A stretch of DNA of 64,000 nucleotides from Methanobrevibacter sp. TMH8. GTDB lineage: Archaea > Methanobacteriota > Methanobacteria > Methanobacteriales > Methanobacteriaceae. This document shows, in pieces, positions 15,919 to 24,395 of this stretch. The stretch spans positions 1 through 64,000 of the forward strand of contig NZ_JAHLZE010000007.1 in NCBI RefSeq assembly GCF_020148105.1, read 5' to 3'. The notes under the pieces are model-generated. The model was not told where the DNA came from, did not search any database, and saw only the letters and a program-made list of their open reading frames with translations. Each line of letters starts with the position of its first letter. Positions within the stretch are counted from its first letter, which is position 1. The translations under genes were made by a program, and so were the position numbers.

Positions 15919-17289
15919 ATGTTAAAAAAAATTTATCTTATATTAATCATTATTGGAATATCATGCTTTGTTACAATAGTTCCATTATCTGCTACTGATG
16001 AGATTAATATTGAATCAACTTATGATTCTGGTACTTACTATAATCAAATACATGATCTTAAATTAATATCGGATAAGGAAAATATAAATATTTATTATAC
16101 TACAAATGGATCTACACCTAATGAATCAAGCAAGCTTTATAATCAAAGTAAATCTATTATGATTCATCAAAATACAACTTTAAAATTTATTGGTTATAAT
16201 GTTACTAATAGTTCACAAACTTCACAAGTCTACACTTTTGACTTTATTATTGATGAAAATTCTACCATAACTCCAAATCTAGTAGCTGGTACATATTATA
16301 ATCAGATTCATAATCTTAGAGTGTCTTCAAGTAGTGGTGGGGTTATTTATTATACAACAGATGGATCTACTCCAAATAATCAAAGTAATCTATATGATGG
16401 TGATGTGATAATGATACATCACAGTCAAAGTTTAAAATTTATATCATATGATAAAAAAGGTGTTGGTTCACAGATATACTCATATCAATACATTATAGAT
16501 GAAAATCCAAATATTACTCCAAATATTAAACCTGGTACTTATTATAGTGAAATACACACACTTAAAGTATCTTCAAGTAGTAATGGAACTATTTATTATA
16601 CAACTGATGGTTCAGCACCAACAAATAAAAGTAAAAAATATGATGGAAAAGTAATAATGGTTCACCATAGCCAAATTTTGAAATTCATACTTTATAGTGA
16701 TACTTCAAATTCTAAAGTTTTTAGTTATAATTATACAATAAATAAATCTCCAGTTACTGCTAATCCCTCATCAAAAAAGATTAATAAGAATTTTAAAGTG
16801 AGTTTATCAATCAAAGGTAATGGTAAAATTTATTATAAGTTGAATAATGATGCTTATAAGTTGTATAGTAAGCCTATTAAGATAACTAAAAGTTCAAAAT
16901 TAAATTTCTATGGTAAAGATAGTTTAGGACATGATTCCAATGTTTTAACTAAAAAATATGTTATAGACAAAGTAGTTCCAAAGATTAAATCTTCAAGTCC
17001 TAAGAGTTATGGTAAACTTAAAGGTAAAAATGTAGTTATAGCTTATTCTGAGAAAATAGACAAAGTAAATTCTAAATCATTAAGTAAAATTACTTTAATC
17101 AATACTAAAAATAAGAAAAAAGTGAGTATTGATGTTAAAATTTTGAATAATAAGTTAATAATAAGTCCTAAAGCTAAACTCAAACCTAATATAAAATATT
17201 ATATTGTTATACCAAAAAAGACTATAAAAGATATTGCAGGCAATATCTTTTCTCCTTTGAAGCAATATAAATTAACGTTTAAAGTATAG
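15919..17289 (+). CDS. secreted surface protein with CHB_HEX-like repeats and a Big_5-like domain
   Basis: The 456-residue protein has a signal peptide (about 1-25) and three copies of a repeat of about 78 residues built around GTYYNQIH...IYYTTDGSTPN...I-HHSQSLKFI. This is the pattern of the chitobiase/beta-hexosaminidase C-terminal-like domain used in extracellular proteins. A fourth degenerate repeat follows, then a C-terminal Ig-like domain of Big_5 type (VVPKIKSSSPKSYGKLKGKN to the end) with VIAYSEKID. No transmembrane anchor is seen at the C-terminus, so it may bind the pseudomurein wall or be released. Such modules bind carbohydrates or act as spacers; no enzyme domain is seen. No regulon palindrome is seen ahead of it, so it may be unrelated to its neighbours. 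Confidence 0.8.
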   Translation: MLKKIYLILIIIGISCFVTIVPLSATDEINIESTYDSGTYYNQIHDLKLISDKENINIYYTTNGSTPNESSKLYNQSKSIMIHQNTTLKFIGYNVTNSSQTSQVYTFDFIIDENSTITPNLVAGTYYNQIHNLRVSSSSGGVIYYTTDGSTPNNQSNLYDGDVIMIHHSQSLKFISYDKKGVGSQIYSYQYIIDENPNITPNIKPGTYYSEIHTLKVSSSSNGTIYYTTDGSAPTNKSKKYDGKVIMVHHSQILKFILYSDTSNSKVFSYNYTINKSPVTANPSSKKINKNFKVSLSIKGNGKIYYKLNNDAYKLYSKPIKITKSSKLNFYGKDSLGHDSNVLTKKYVIDKVVPKIKSSSPKSYGKLKGKNVVIAYSEKIDKVNSKSLSKITLINTKNKKKVSIDVKILNNKLIISPKAKLKPNIKYYIVIPKKTIKDIAGNIFSPLKQYKLTFKV

Positions 17290-17326
17290 CAACTACAGTT
17301 TGATCGTGATTTTGAAGGTGATTTAA

Positions 17327-17701
17327 ATTTTAAAAAAAGAATACTTAATAATAATAGCAATTATTATAGTTGCATTTGCAGGAATTATTGGAGCTTATGC
17401 TATAAATGAAAGTTTCTTTAAAACATCAGATAACTGTCAAGATAGTTATGTCAATAGCTCTAGTGAATTATCATCTAATAATTCTTCTGAAAATTTAAGT
17501 AATGATGGAAATTTAAAAAGTAGTTCTAATAATAACTCTAATCTAAAAGGAGAAGATAATAATCTGAATAAGAATACTCAAGGAAAATCTGATAATAACC
17601 AATTAAATAATAATCAATTAAAAAATACCAATAATGAAAAAGATGGAGGCAATAAGGATTCAAACGCTCCAAAACAAGAAAAATGTCCTGAATGTGATTG
17701 A
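17327..17701 (+). CDS. membrane-anchored Asn/Ser-rich protein with CPEC end, ATT start
   Basis: The frame runs 124 codons: (M)LKKEYLIIIAIIIVAF... with one membrane segment (about 5-25), then an Asn/Ser-rich stretch to a C-terminal KCPECD. A stop lies just upstream, and no ATG, GTG or TTG is present before the membrane segment. ATT 17327 is 5 bases after GGTGA (17317-17321), so ATT initiation, or a lost start codon, must be invoked. It has the same build as the next gene (anchor plus Cys-rich exterior). A role outside the membrane in metal or thiol binding is a guess. No known family. Confidence 0.5.
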   Translation: MLKKEYLIIIAIIIVAFAGIIGAYAINESFFKTSDNCQDSYVNSSSELSSNNSSENLSNDGNLKSSSNNNSNLKGEDNNLNKNTQGKSDNNQLNNNQLKNTNNEKDGGNKDSNAPKQEKCPECD

Positions 17702-17916
17702 ATAATTTATTTGGTGTTTTGTAAAAGAATGGTTTTAAAACTGACAATTCATAAACACCATAGTTTCAGGATTAAGTTATTTAGAACCTTAAATTAAAAA
17801 ATTTTGATATATTAGTCAATCTAATTAATTACATAATTTAGTTCTATAATACATAATTTAATTATATAATTTAATTATATGACTTTAATAATATACTCAA
17901 TAATTAGGAGAATTAT

Positions 17917-18183
17917 ATGAAAAAAAAGAATTATGTGATAATAGCTGTGATATTAATCCTTGTATTTATATCTGTTTTTGCTATATCATTATTTATATTT
18001 CAAGGAGACGAAGAAGACATATGCCATCAGTGTAAAATGTTGAATTGTCATGATCATGCTTCTGGAGATAATTACTGTTGTAATATGTGTAGTATGGAAA
18101 AAGGAAGCAAATGTAACTGTCCAATGCCAATGAAAGAAGATAATAATTCTAATGTGACTGTAAACAGTTCTGTAGCTGAATAA
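17917..18183 (+). CDS. small membrane-anchored Cys/His/Met-rich protein
   Basis: The 88-residue protein has a basic start and one membrane segment (6-28). The exterior domain is dense in metal-binding residues: CHQCKMLNCHDH, then YCCNMCSMEKGSKCNCPMPM. Ten cysteines in about 30 residues with His and Met between them suggest binding of copper, zinc or another soft metal, or redox thiols. AGGAG precedes the ATG by 6 bases. It pairs with the preceding gene of similar layout. I recognise no family; it may be a methanogen-specific envelope protein. Confidence 0.65.
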   Translation: MKKKNYVIIAVILILVFISVFAISLFIFQGDEEDICHQCKMLNCHDHASGDNYCCNMCSMEKGSKCNCPMPMKEDNNSNVTVNSSVAE

Positions 18184-18346
18184 AATAGTTCAAACATGAA
18201 TATGTCTAATAATTTATATGATTATTTTAATATTAATTAGATATTTTATCTATACATAATAATAAATCATCGAATAATAAAAATAATAAAAAAATAATAA
18301 AAATAAAAATGAATTCATTAAATGAATTTTTATAGGAAAAAATAAT

Positions 18347-19210
18347 ATGTTTAAACGAAAAAAATTAGAATCAATAGATTCAAGTACTGTTACTCTTGTT
18401 GGGTCAAATATAATTTTTATTTGGGGAATAATATTAGGAATAATGACTTTTATTTATTCAATTATCAATGGAAATTTAAGTTTTCTTTCATTGACTATTC
18501 TATTTTCAATAGCATTTGGATCTTTATTAGGAGCTATTGTTTATTATTTTATAGGAACTTTTCTTTATAACTTTCTTTCAAAAAAAATATCAGTTTCATT
18601 TGATTTATATGATGATGGGCAAGTTAAAAAAATTTCTATATTACCAGTTTCTGCTATTATAACATTAATAAATATTGTGTTTGTGATTTTAACTTATCCA
18701 CTCTTGAAATTAATTTTAGAGGTTATTTTAACTGATTTATCTTCATTATTAAGTCTTACACCAACAATTTCAACAATAGGTCAAACTATTGATATTTTAA
18801 CAAACCCGATAATTATTTTAATAGTTATTGTATTATCATTTGTTCTACCATTTTTAGGAATTTTTGTATATAATTTAATATCTAAAAAAATTGGAGGAAT
18901 AATACTTAAACTGGATGGAGTTAAACTAGATACCAGCACTAATGAAGTAAATAATAGTGTTAATTATACTAATAAAGTCATTTACATTAACCCATTGAAA
19001 TTTGGATTAATTTCTGCTATTTCCTCAATTATTCCTTATATAATTGTTCTTATTATAGTGATTTTTTTATTTGTTTCTATATCTTATATTATATTGATTG
19101 AAAGTATTATAGGAGGATTCATAGGAATATTTATATTTACTACAATATCTGCTTATATTTATAATATAATAGCTAACAAATCAAATCCTATTGAAGTTGA
19201 ATTGAAATGA
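18347..19210 (+). CDS. polytopic membrane protein of unknown function
   Basis: The 287-residue protein has about six or seven hydrophobic segments (roughly 20-45, 50-80, 105-125, 155-180, 220-245, 250-275). The two halves look related: each ends in a YYFIG/YIYNI-like helix followed by a short charged tail (LYNFLSKKISVSFDL and IYNIIANKSNPIEVEL), suggesting an internal duplication. No catalytic motif is visible. The ATG follows AGGAAA. The nearest neighbours are envelope proteins on one side and a radical SAM gene 64 bases downstream on the other. Confidence 0.65.
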   Translation: MFKRKKLESIDSSTVTLVGSNIIFIWGIILGIMTFIYSIINGNLSFLSLTILFSIAFGSLLGAIVYYFIGTFLYNFLSKKISVSFDLYDDGQVKKISILPVSAIITLINIVFVILTYPLLKLILEVILTDLSSLLSLTPTISTIGQTIDILTNPIIILIVIVLSFVLPFLGIFVYNLISKKIGGIILKLDGVKLDTSTNEVNNSVNYTNKVIYINPLKFGLISAISSIIPYIIVLIIVIFLFVSISYIILIESIIGGFIGIFIFTTISAYIYNIIANKSNPIEVELK

Positions 19211-19274
19211 TGCCTACATTGATAAATATTAGATGAAAATGAGACTATAGTGAAATTATAAGGAGGTTATAATT

Positions 19275-20414
19275 ATGGTAGATTATTTATTATTAAAAGC
19301 AACACTACTTACCGAAGGAATAAGAGCAGATAAAGAAAGTTTAAAAGATATTGGAACAAAATACAAAGAACAGAACCATGGACTATTTGGTTGGGATTTT
19401 GAAACACATGTTGATGTAAAACTTCCAGATGATTTTTATCTTCCTGATGGCACTATAGTTCAATATAGATTAAATTCTTCTTCCCCCTACAATGTTCGAA
19501 AACTTGAAGGGGAAAAATTAATTTTGCACCACAATAATCATGAGATCTGTGAAGTTAAATGGATGAATCGTCCAGAATACTACAATCAAAAAACAAGTTC
19601 TGGAAAAGAAATGGTTAAAATAGGCCAGTTAGGTGGAAAGGACTGTTTATTCTTTTGTTTCCAGAATTACTGTTCTAATTTTAAAAATAATGAACAATGC
19701 TCTTTTTGTAACCTTGTTTCAACAGCTACTACCTATAAATCAGTGATTAGAAAAAAAGAAGCTAAGGATATAGGTGAAGTTGCAGCAACTGCATTTAATG
19801 AAGGTCAAGCTAAACATATTAATATGACAGGGGGTTGTTATATAAGTGGAAAAGAGCTTGAAGTTGTTGGAAACATATTATTTGAAATGAAAAATCAGAC
19901 AGGAATGGAAAGAATTCCAGGTTTGATAGCTCCAGCTCCTGCAAAAGGAGATGATATAATTCAAGGGTACTATGATACTGGTATCCAATCTCTTAGTTTT
20001 AATATGGAAGTCTGGGATCCAAAATATTATGAAGCTATATGTCCTGGAAAATCATCAAGTACAAGTCATGATGAATTTATAAAATCAATTAAACAAGCTA
20101 TTGGGATTTTTGGAGAAGGAAATGTTTATGTAGCTATGGTCATGGGATTAGAACCTAAAAATACATTTTTAGAAGGAATAACTTTTCTTTCAGAGTTAGG
20201 AGCTAATGTTATTCCATTTGTATGGTCTCCAAATCCAGGATCTAAATTAGAAGGACATAGGGCTCCTTTTGCAAGTTGGTACAAAGAAACAATACTAGAA
20301 GCTAGTGATATTGTCTATAATAATAAAGTTCCTTGGGGTCTTGAGAATCATTGTTATGAGTGTGATGGAAATTCACTATTACATGATGCTTTAAGATTAA
20401 AAGGTGTTAAATAA
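19275..20414 (+). CDS. radical SAM protein with CX8CX2C cluster motif
   Basis: The 379-residue protein has Cys133-x8-Cys142-x2-Cys145 (CSNFKNNEQCSFCN), an uncommon spacing for the SAM-binding 4Fe-4S cluster, followed by the radical SAM barrel features NMTGGCYISG (the GGE-like loop) and SFNMEVWDP. Extra cysteines at 124 and 128 and near the C-terminus (ENHCYECDGN) may hold a second cluster. The substrate is unknown. GGAGGT precedes the ATG by 7 bases. Its place between nitrogenase-like genes and a NifX-like gene makes a cofactor maturation role conceivable, as NifB is also radical SAM, but the sequence is not NifB and no operator lies ahead of it. Confidence 0.75.
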   Translation: MVDYLLLKATLLTEGIRADKESLKDIGTKYKEQNHGLFGWDFETHVDVKLPDDFYLPDGTIVQYRLNSSSPYNVRKLEGEKLILHHNNHEICEVKWMNRPEYYNQKTSSGKEMVKIGQLGGKDCLFFCFQNYCSNFKNNEQCSFCNLVSTATTYKSVIRKKEAKDIGEVAATAFNEGQAKHINMTGGCYISGKELEVVGNILFEMKNQTGMERIPGLIAPAPAKGDDIIQGYYDTGIQSLSFNMEVWDPKYYEAICPGKSSSTSHDEFIKSIKQAIGIFGEGNVYVAMVMGLEPKNTFLEGITFLSELGANVIPFVWSPNPGSKLEGHRAPFASWYKETILEASDIVYNNKVPWGLENHCYECDGNSLLHDALRLKGVK

Positions 20415-20460
20415 TAACTATTAAAAAAGAGAATATCATATCAAATATATTAAATAATAT

Positions 20461-20539
<79 letters not shown>

Positions 20540-20748
20540 ATTACTATAATATAAGATTTAATCAATATTTAAATTTTTGGATATTAAAGAATCTTAATTA
20601 TTATATAACTATTCAAAAAAGTTCATTATTCATTTTATAGTATAATCTTAATTTTTACATAAACTCCACATTTTTATAGACTTTACTTATAACTTTACTT
20701 ATAGATAAGATATAAATACTATAATTTAAATAATTTTATTAAATATTT

Positions 20749-20762
20749 ATAACAATAGTTAT
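20749..20762. promoter_or_regulatory. palindromic operator, site 6, NifX-like promoter
   Basis: ATAACAATAGTTAT keeps both 5-base arms ATAAC and GTTAT with one central change. It overlaps a TTAAATATTTATA promoter-like box, about 150 bases before the NifX-like gene. Confidence 0.65.
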
Positions 20763-20910
20763 TTAAATATATGTATTTTTTGATACTAATAATTCTAATA
20801 GAAAAATATAATGTAATAATTAAATCAATTATAAATCAATTTTAATATAAAATAATAAAAAATAATAAAAATAATAGATAAATATATAAATAATACAAAA
20901 GGAGGAAAAA

Positions 20911-21264
20911 ATGACATTTAAAGTTGCAGTTGCAAGTACAGATAATGAAAATATTAATGAACACTTTGGAAAAGCAAAGAGATTTTTAATATATAAAATA
21001 AAAGATGATGGATCTTATGAATTTCTTGAAAATAGAGAGAATAATCCTCCTTGTAACAATGGAAAACATGAAGGAAACATCATGATTGATAGTGTAGACT
21101 TAATCGAAGATGTAAGTATTCTCTTGGTATCAAATGTAGGTCCTGGAGCTATAGACTTATTGATTTCAAAAGAAATCAAACCATATGTAACATCTTTTAC
21201 TATTGAAGATGGTTTAAAAGAAATAAGTGTTCTTGAAAAAGAACTACATCAAAATAATGATTAA
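20911..21264 (+). CDS. NifX/NafY-like iron-molybdenum cofactor family protein
   Basis: The 117-residue protein is a single domain of the dinitrogenase iron-molybdenum cofactor family (NifX, VnfX, NifB C-terminal): VAVASTDNENINEHFGKAKRF at the start, NNGKHEG in the middle, then LLVSNVGPGAIDLLISKEIKP. Family members bind Fe-S cofactor precursors and carry them to NifDK. Many methanogens have such proteins without nitrogenase. Here the shared operator and the nearby NifDK-like enzyme suggest it may carry that enzyme's cofactor. AGGAGG precedes the ATG. Confidence 0.85.
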   Translation: MTFKVAVASTDNENINEHFGKAKRFLIYKIKDDGSYEFLENRENNPPCNNGKHEGNIMIDSVDLIEDVSILLVSNVGPGAIDLLISKEIKPYVTSFTIEDGLKEISVLEKELHQNND

Positions 21265-21400
21265 TTAGACTATTTATTAAATAAATTAGATAATAGGATG
21301 ATTATAATGGTTGTTAAAATTTTCTAATTAAGACTAAATTAAATCAATATTTTAAACTAGCATTATAAATTTTGTATAAATATAGAGGAGATTGAAAAAT

Positions 21401-22159
21401 ATGTTAATGACTGATAATGTTAAAGCTTCATTTTATAAAAATGGAGCTTATATTGATAAAGAAGAAGAAATAGTCGCTGATGAAACAATAACTGTAGTAA
21501 TTAATGAAACATTAACAAGAAGTTTTTCAATTAGCCCTAATTCTTTAGAAGATTTTACTGTGGGATATATGTTAGGAGAAGGAATTATTGAAACTGTTGA
21601 TAATATAGAAAAACTTGAAGTTAATGGTAACAAAATAACAGCTACTGTGAACTTGGAAGATTTTGATATTATGAAAGAACTTATTGTTGGATCTGATTGT
21701 TTTGGAGGTTGGAGAACAAAAATTGATTTGATAAACAAAGTAGAATCAGATTTTAAAGTCAGTGGTGAAGAAATACTAGAGAATATTGAAAAAATTAGAG
21801 AAAAAGCTACTACTTGGGAAAAAACTGGAGGAACACATGTAGCTGGATTAGTAAATAATGAAAAAGATAAATTTATTTCCAGAGAAGATATAAGTAGACA
21901 TGTTGCAGTTGATAAGGTTATTGGAGCATCTGCAAGAGAAAAACTAGACTTTAAAAATTCATATATAGTTTATAGTGGGAGAATGCCAGCAGATGTATTG
22001 ATTAAACTAGCTAGAGTAGGAATTCCTTTAATAGCTTCTAATGCAGCACCAACACTATCTGGATATACTGTAGCAGATGAAGCTAATATTACTATGATAG
22101 GATTTGCAAGAGAAGATAAATTCAATGTGTATACTCATCCTGAGCATTTAAAAAAATAG
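21401..22159 (+). CDS. fdhD: FdhD formate dehydrogenase accessory sulfurtransferase
   Basis: The protein matches FdhD, which passes sulfur from a cysteine desulfurase to the molybdenum/tungsten cofactor of formate dehydrogenase. Landmarks are DFTVGYMLGEGII, EKTGGTHVAGL, EDISRHVAVDKVIG and IVYSGRMPADVLIK. ATG 21401 is chosen (10 bases after GAGGAG) over TTG 21392, which is too close to the ribosome site. The segment that carries the CxxC pair in many FdhD proteins reads GSDCFGGW here, so only one Cys is kept. It follows the NifX-like gene by about 140 bases and may be in the same regulon. A cysteine desulfurase is encoded at 28.9 kb. Confidence 0.88.
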   Translation: MLMTDNVKASFYKNGAYIDKEEEIVADETITVVINETLTRSFSISPNSLEDFTVGYMLGEGIIETVDNIEKLEVNGNKITATVNLEDFDIMKELIVGSDCFGGWRTKIDLINKVESDFKVSGEEILENIEKIREKATTWEKTGGTHVAGLVNNEKDKFISREDISRHVAVDKVIGASAREKLDFKNSYIVYSGRMPADVLIKLARVGIPLIASNAAPTLSGYTVADEANITMIGFAREDKFNVYTHPEHLKK

Positions 22160-22499
22160 AAAAACATTATCAAAATATTTTCAATTAAATCTCATCAATT
22201 AATCAATATTCATCAATTAAATTAATATTTATTAATTGAATCTCTAATTAAATATTAAATCAATATTTATCAATTAAATTAATATTATACTATATTAATT
22301 TCTAAATAAATTAAATATAAAGTAATAATAATTAAATTTAGTATATTTTTAGTATATTTAAATTAATTTATAATATATTTAATAATAAAAATAATAAAAA
22401 ATATATGTAAAATATATAAAATGAATATAAATAAATTATGAATTAAATATAAATTAAATACAGATAACTAAATAAAACTAAATATAATATATTTATCAC
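22160..22499. other. AT-rich spacer between fdhD and regulator (convergent)
   Basis: Simple-sequence AT DNA with repeated ATCAATATTTATCAATTAAATT-like units. It lies between two converging gene ends, and no RNA or gene is seen. Confidence 0.5.
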
Positions 22500-22973
22500 T
22501 TAAATATCATAAAATAATATATATTCTGAAGGATCAGAGCAAACATTACAATCTTTTGCAACAATACCCTTTTTACGAAGAACTTCATTATCACAAGTAC
22601 TTGAATCACTACCTAAACATGCTTTACAGCCTTCAGGAACAACATCTTTTTCTTTATGTAACAAACATAAAATATCTTCAGCTTTAGTTTTTCTGCAAAT
22701 TTCACAGATTCTTGGAATAATATCTATTTTTTCAATTTTCCCATCTTTTAAATCATGCGCTAATTTATTAATCATTCCTAAAATTTCAATATTAAATCCA
22801 ACTTCATTGCCTCGTTTATCACTAAGATATTGAGATACTGCAGGTTGGGTTATATCTAAAATTGATGAAATCTCTTTTTGCTTCATTCCAAGCTCAAAAA
22901 GTTCTTTAGCTAAAACTGATCTAATTCCTGGAATTAAGTACCATACAACAATCTCACATGGTGGTTTCATCAT
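22500..22973 (-). CDS. HTH transcriptional regulator with Cys-rich domain
   Basis: The 157-residue protein (from ATG 22973) has an N-terminal helix-turn-helix, KEISSILDITQPAVSQYLSD, in a fold typical of archaeal COG2522-like regulators that start PPCEIV. The C-terminal half has eight cysteines in CxxC pairs (CEIC, CKAC, CNVC) plus two single ones, a likely Fe-S or zinc sensor. GGAGGT lies 4 to 7 bases ahead of ATG 22973 and 22970; the GTG at 22979 overlaps it and is unlikely. Its place between fdhD and cysE, amid genes sharing one palindrome, makes it the best local candidate to bind that operator in answer to Fe-S, cysteine or sulfide status. Binding is inference. Confidence 0.8.
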   Translation of the reverse strand: MMKPPCEIVVWYLIPGIRSVLAKELFELGMKQKEISSILDITQPAVSQYLSDKRGNEVGFNIEILGMINKLAHDLKDGKIEKIDIIPRICEICRKTKAEDILCLLHKEKDVVPEGCKACLGSDSSTCDNEVLRKKGIVAKDCNVCSDPSEYILFYDI

Positions 22974-23228
22974 TTTCACCTCCTGTAAATTTAATTTTTT
23001 ATATGTTTAAATTTTATTATTAACACAGTATATTTTATTATTAACATTATATATTTAATATATCTTTATTAACTTTTATTATAATTTTTTAAATAAAATT
23101 AATATTCAAAATTACCATTCATATTAATAGTTATATAATAGTTATAATATCATAATATATCAATTTTAATCTAGACTTATTTATTAATTAATCTTTTTTT
23201 ATTTTATATTTTTAATTTTGTATTATAA
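22974..23228. other. upstream region of the HTH regulator
   Basis: AT-rich, without a palindrome of the regulon type. It lies between the regulator start and the cysE end. No gene is seen. Confidence 0.4.
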
Positions 23229-23873
23229 TTAACTTTTATTATCTTGTTTAAGTTTAATAATTTCATTTTCTAAATATTTTTGCCTTTTTAAAAGCATTTG
23301 AAGAGTTTTATCAATAGGATCTGGAAGATTTTGATGTTCAAGATCTATAGCACATTTTCTTTCTTCTTGAACTATTTTTCCAGGAACCCCAACAATAGTA
23401 GCTCCATTAGGAACATTATCCAAAACAACTGATCCTGCTCCCACTTTAGATCCATTTCCAAGAGTAATATTTCCAATTATAAGAGCCCCTGAACCAATGA
23501 CAACTCCATCTCCAACAGTAGGATGTCTTTTTTCCCTGATTGTGCTTGTTCCTCCAAGTACAACTCCTTTGTATAAAATTACATCATTACCAATTTCAGC
23601 AGTTTCACCAATAACTACTCCCATTCCATGATCAATAAAAACTCTACGTCCTATTTTAGCTGCAGGATGAATTTCTATTCCTGTGAAAAATCGATTAATC
23701 GATGAAACAATTCTTGCTGATAAATATCTGCCATGATTCCATAGATAATGGGCAAATAAATGGTACCATATAGAGTGTAAACCTGAATAACAGAGAAATA
23801 TCTCAAATGAACTTCTTGCTGCAGGATCTCTTAGATTAACCATTAATATATCTTCTTTTATTCTTTTAAACAT
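23229..23873 (-). CDS. cysE: serine O-acetyltransferase CysE
   Basis: The 214-residue protein is a left-handed beta-helix acetyltransferase that makes O-acetylserine from serine and acetyl-CoA, the first step of cysteine synthesis. Landmarks are [51 protein letters not shown] and the hexapeptide repeats up to [20 protein letters not shown]. The N-terminal domain is of the short type. CysK at 27.5 kb would use the product. The upstream operator at 24053 faces this gene's promoter, so it is probably repressed with the rest of the regulon. The gene set is of bacterial kind; many methanogens make cysteine on tRNA instead. Confidence 0.95.
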   Translation of the reverse strand: MFKRIKEDILMVNLRDPAARSSFEIFLCYSGLHSIWYHLFAHYLWNHGRYLSARIVSSINRFFTGIEIHPAAKIGRRVFIDHGMGVVIGETAEIGNDVILYKGVVLGGTSTIREKRHPTVGDGVVIGSGALIIGNITLGNGSKVGAGSVVLDNVPNGATIVGVPGKIVQEERKCAIDLEHQNLPDPIDKTLQMLLKRQKYLENEIIKLKQDNKS

Positions 23874-24052
23874 TTAAATCAATGAAAAATTTAATTACAA
23901 AAATCTACTTTAAAAACAATTAATTATTATGCAAATGCTTTATTACCTATAAAATTTTTTAGTTATAATAAATCACTACAATAAATACATGTTAATGCCT
24001 TCAAGAATGATATACATATCTAACAATGGCAAATTAGAAATATAACATTAAT

Positions 24053-24066
24053 ATTACAATTGTTAT
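24053..24066. promoter_or_regulatory. palindromic operator, site 7, cysE side
   Basis: ATTACAATTGTTAT, one mismatch to consensus, about 180 bases from the cysE start. Read on the minus strand, an AATTTAATATA promoter-like box lies just upstream. Confidence 0.6.
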
Positions 24067-24167
24067 ATTAAATTATATTATCTATTTTATAGTATATAAA
24101 TGTTAATATTTTTATATCGACATTAAGTTTAAAAACAAGAAAAACCAAAACATTTATAAATAATAAT

Positions 24168-24198
24168 ATAACAATAGTTATTATATAACAATAGTTAT
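24168..24198. promoter_or_regulatory. tandem palindromic operators, sites 8 and 9, metY promoter
   Basis: Two copies of ATAACAATAGTTAT start 17 bases apart (24168 and 24185), right after a TTTATAAAT box. The double site predicts tighter or cooperative control of metY than of other members. Confidence 0.75.
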
Positions 24199-24395
24199 AA
24201 AATCAAGATATAGAATATAAAAAATCATTAACTTAAAATTAGAACTAATTTTCTTATATTAAGTTAATTTTGTTTATTTTATTAATTAATCTATATTAAA
24301 ATTGATCTATTTTGTTAAATTAGGATTTTGACGATATGTCAAAAATACTATTTTACAATTAAAATCAAAAATTTAAAATTGTTATAGGTGTTAAT

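Larger units (their letters stand above)
23874..24395. promoter_or_regulatory. divergent cysE-metY control region
   Basis: The 520-base gap between the divergent genes holds three copies of the regulon palindrome: 24053-24066 nearer cysE, and a tandem pair at 24168-24198 directly after a TTTATAAAT box pointing to metY. A long leader of about 200 bases then precedes metY. Confidence 0.65.
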
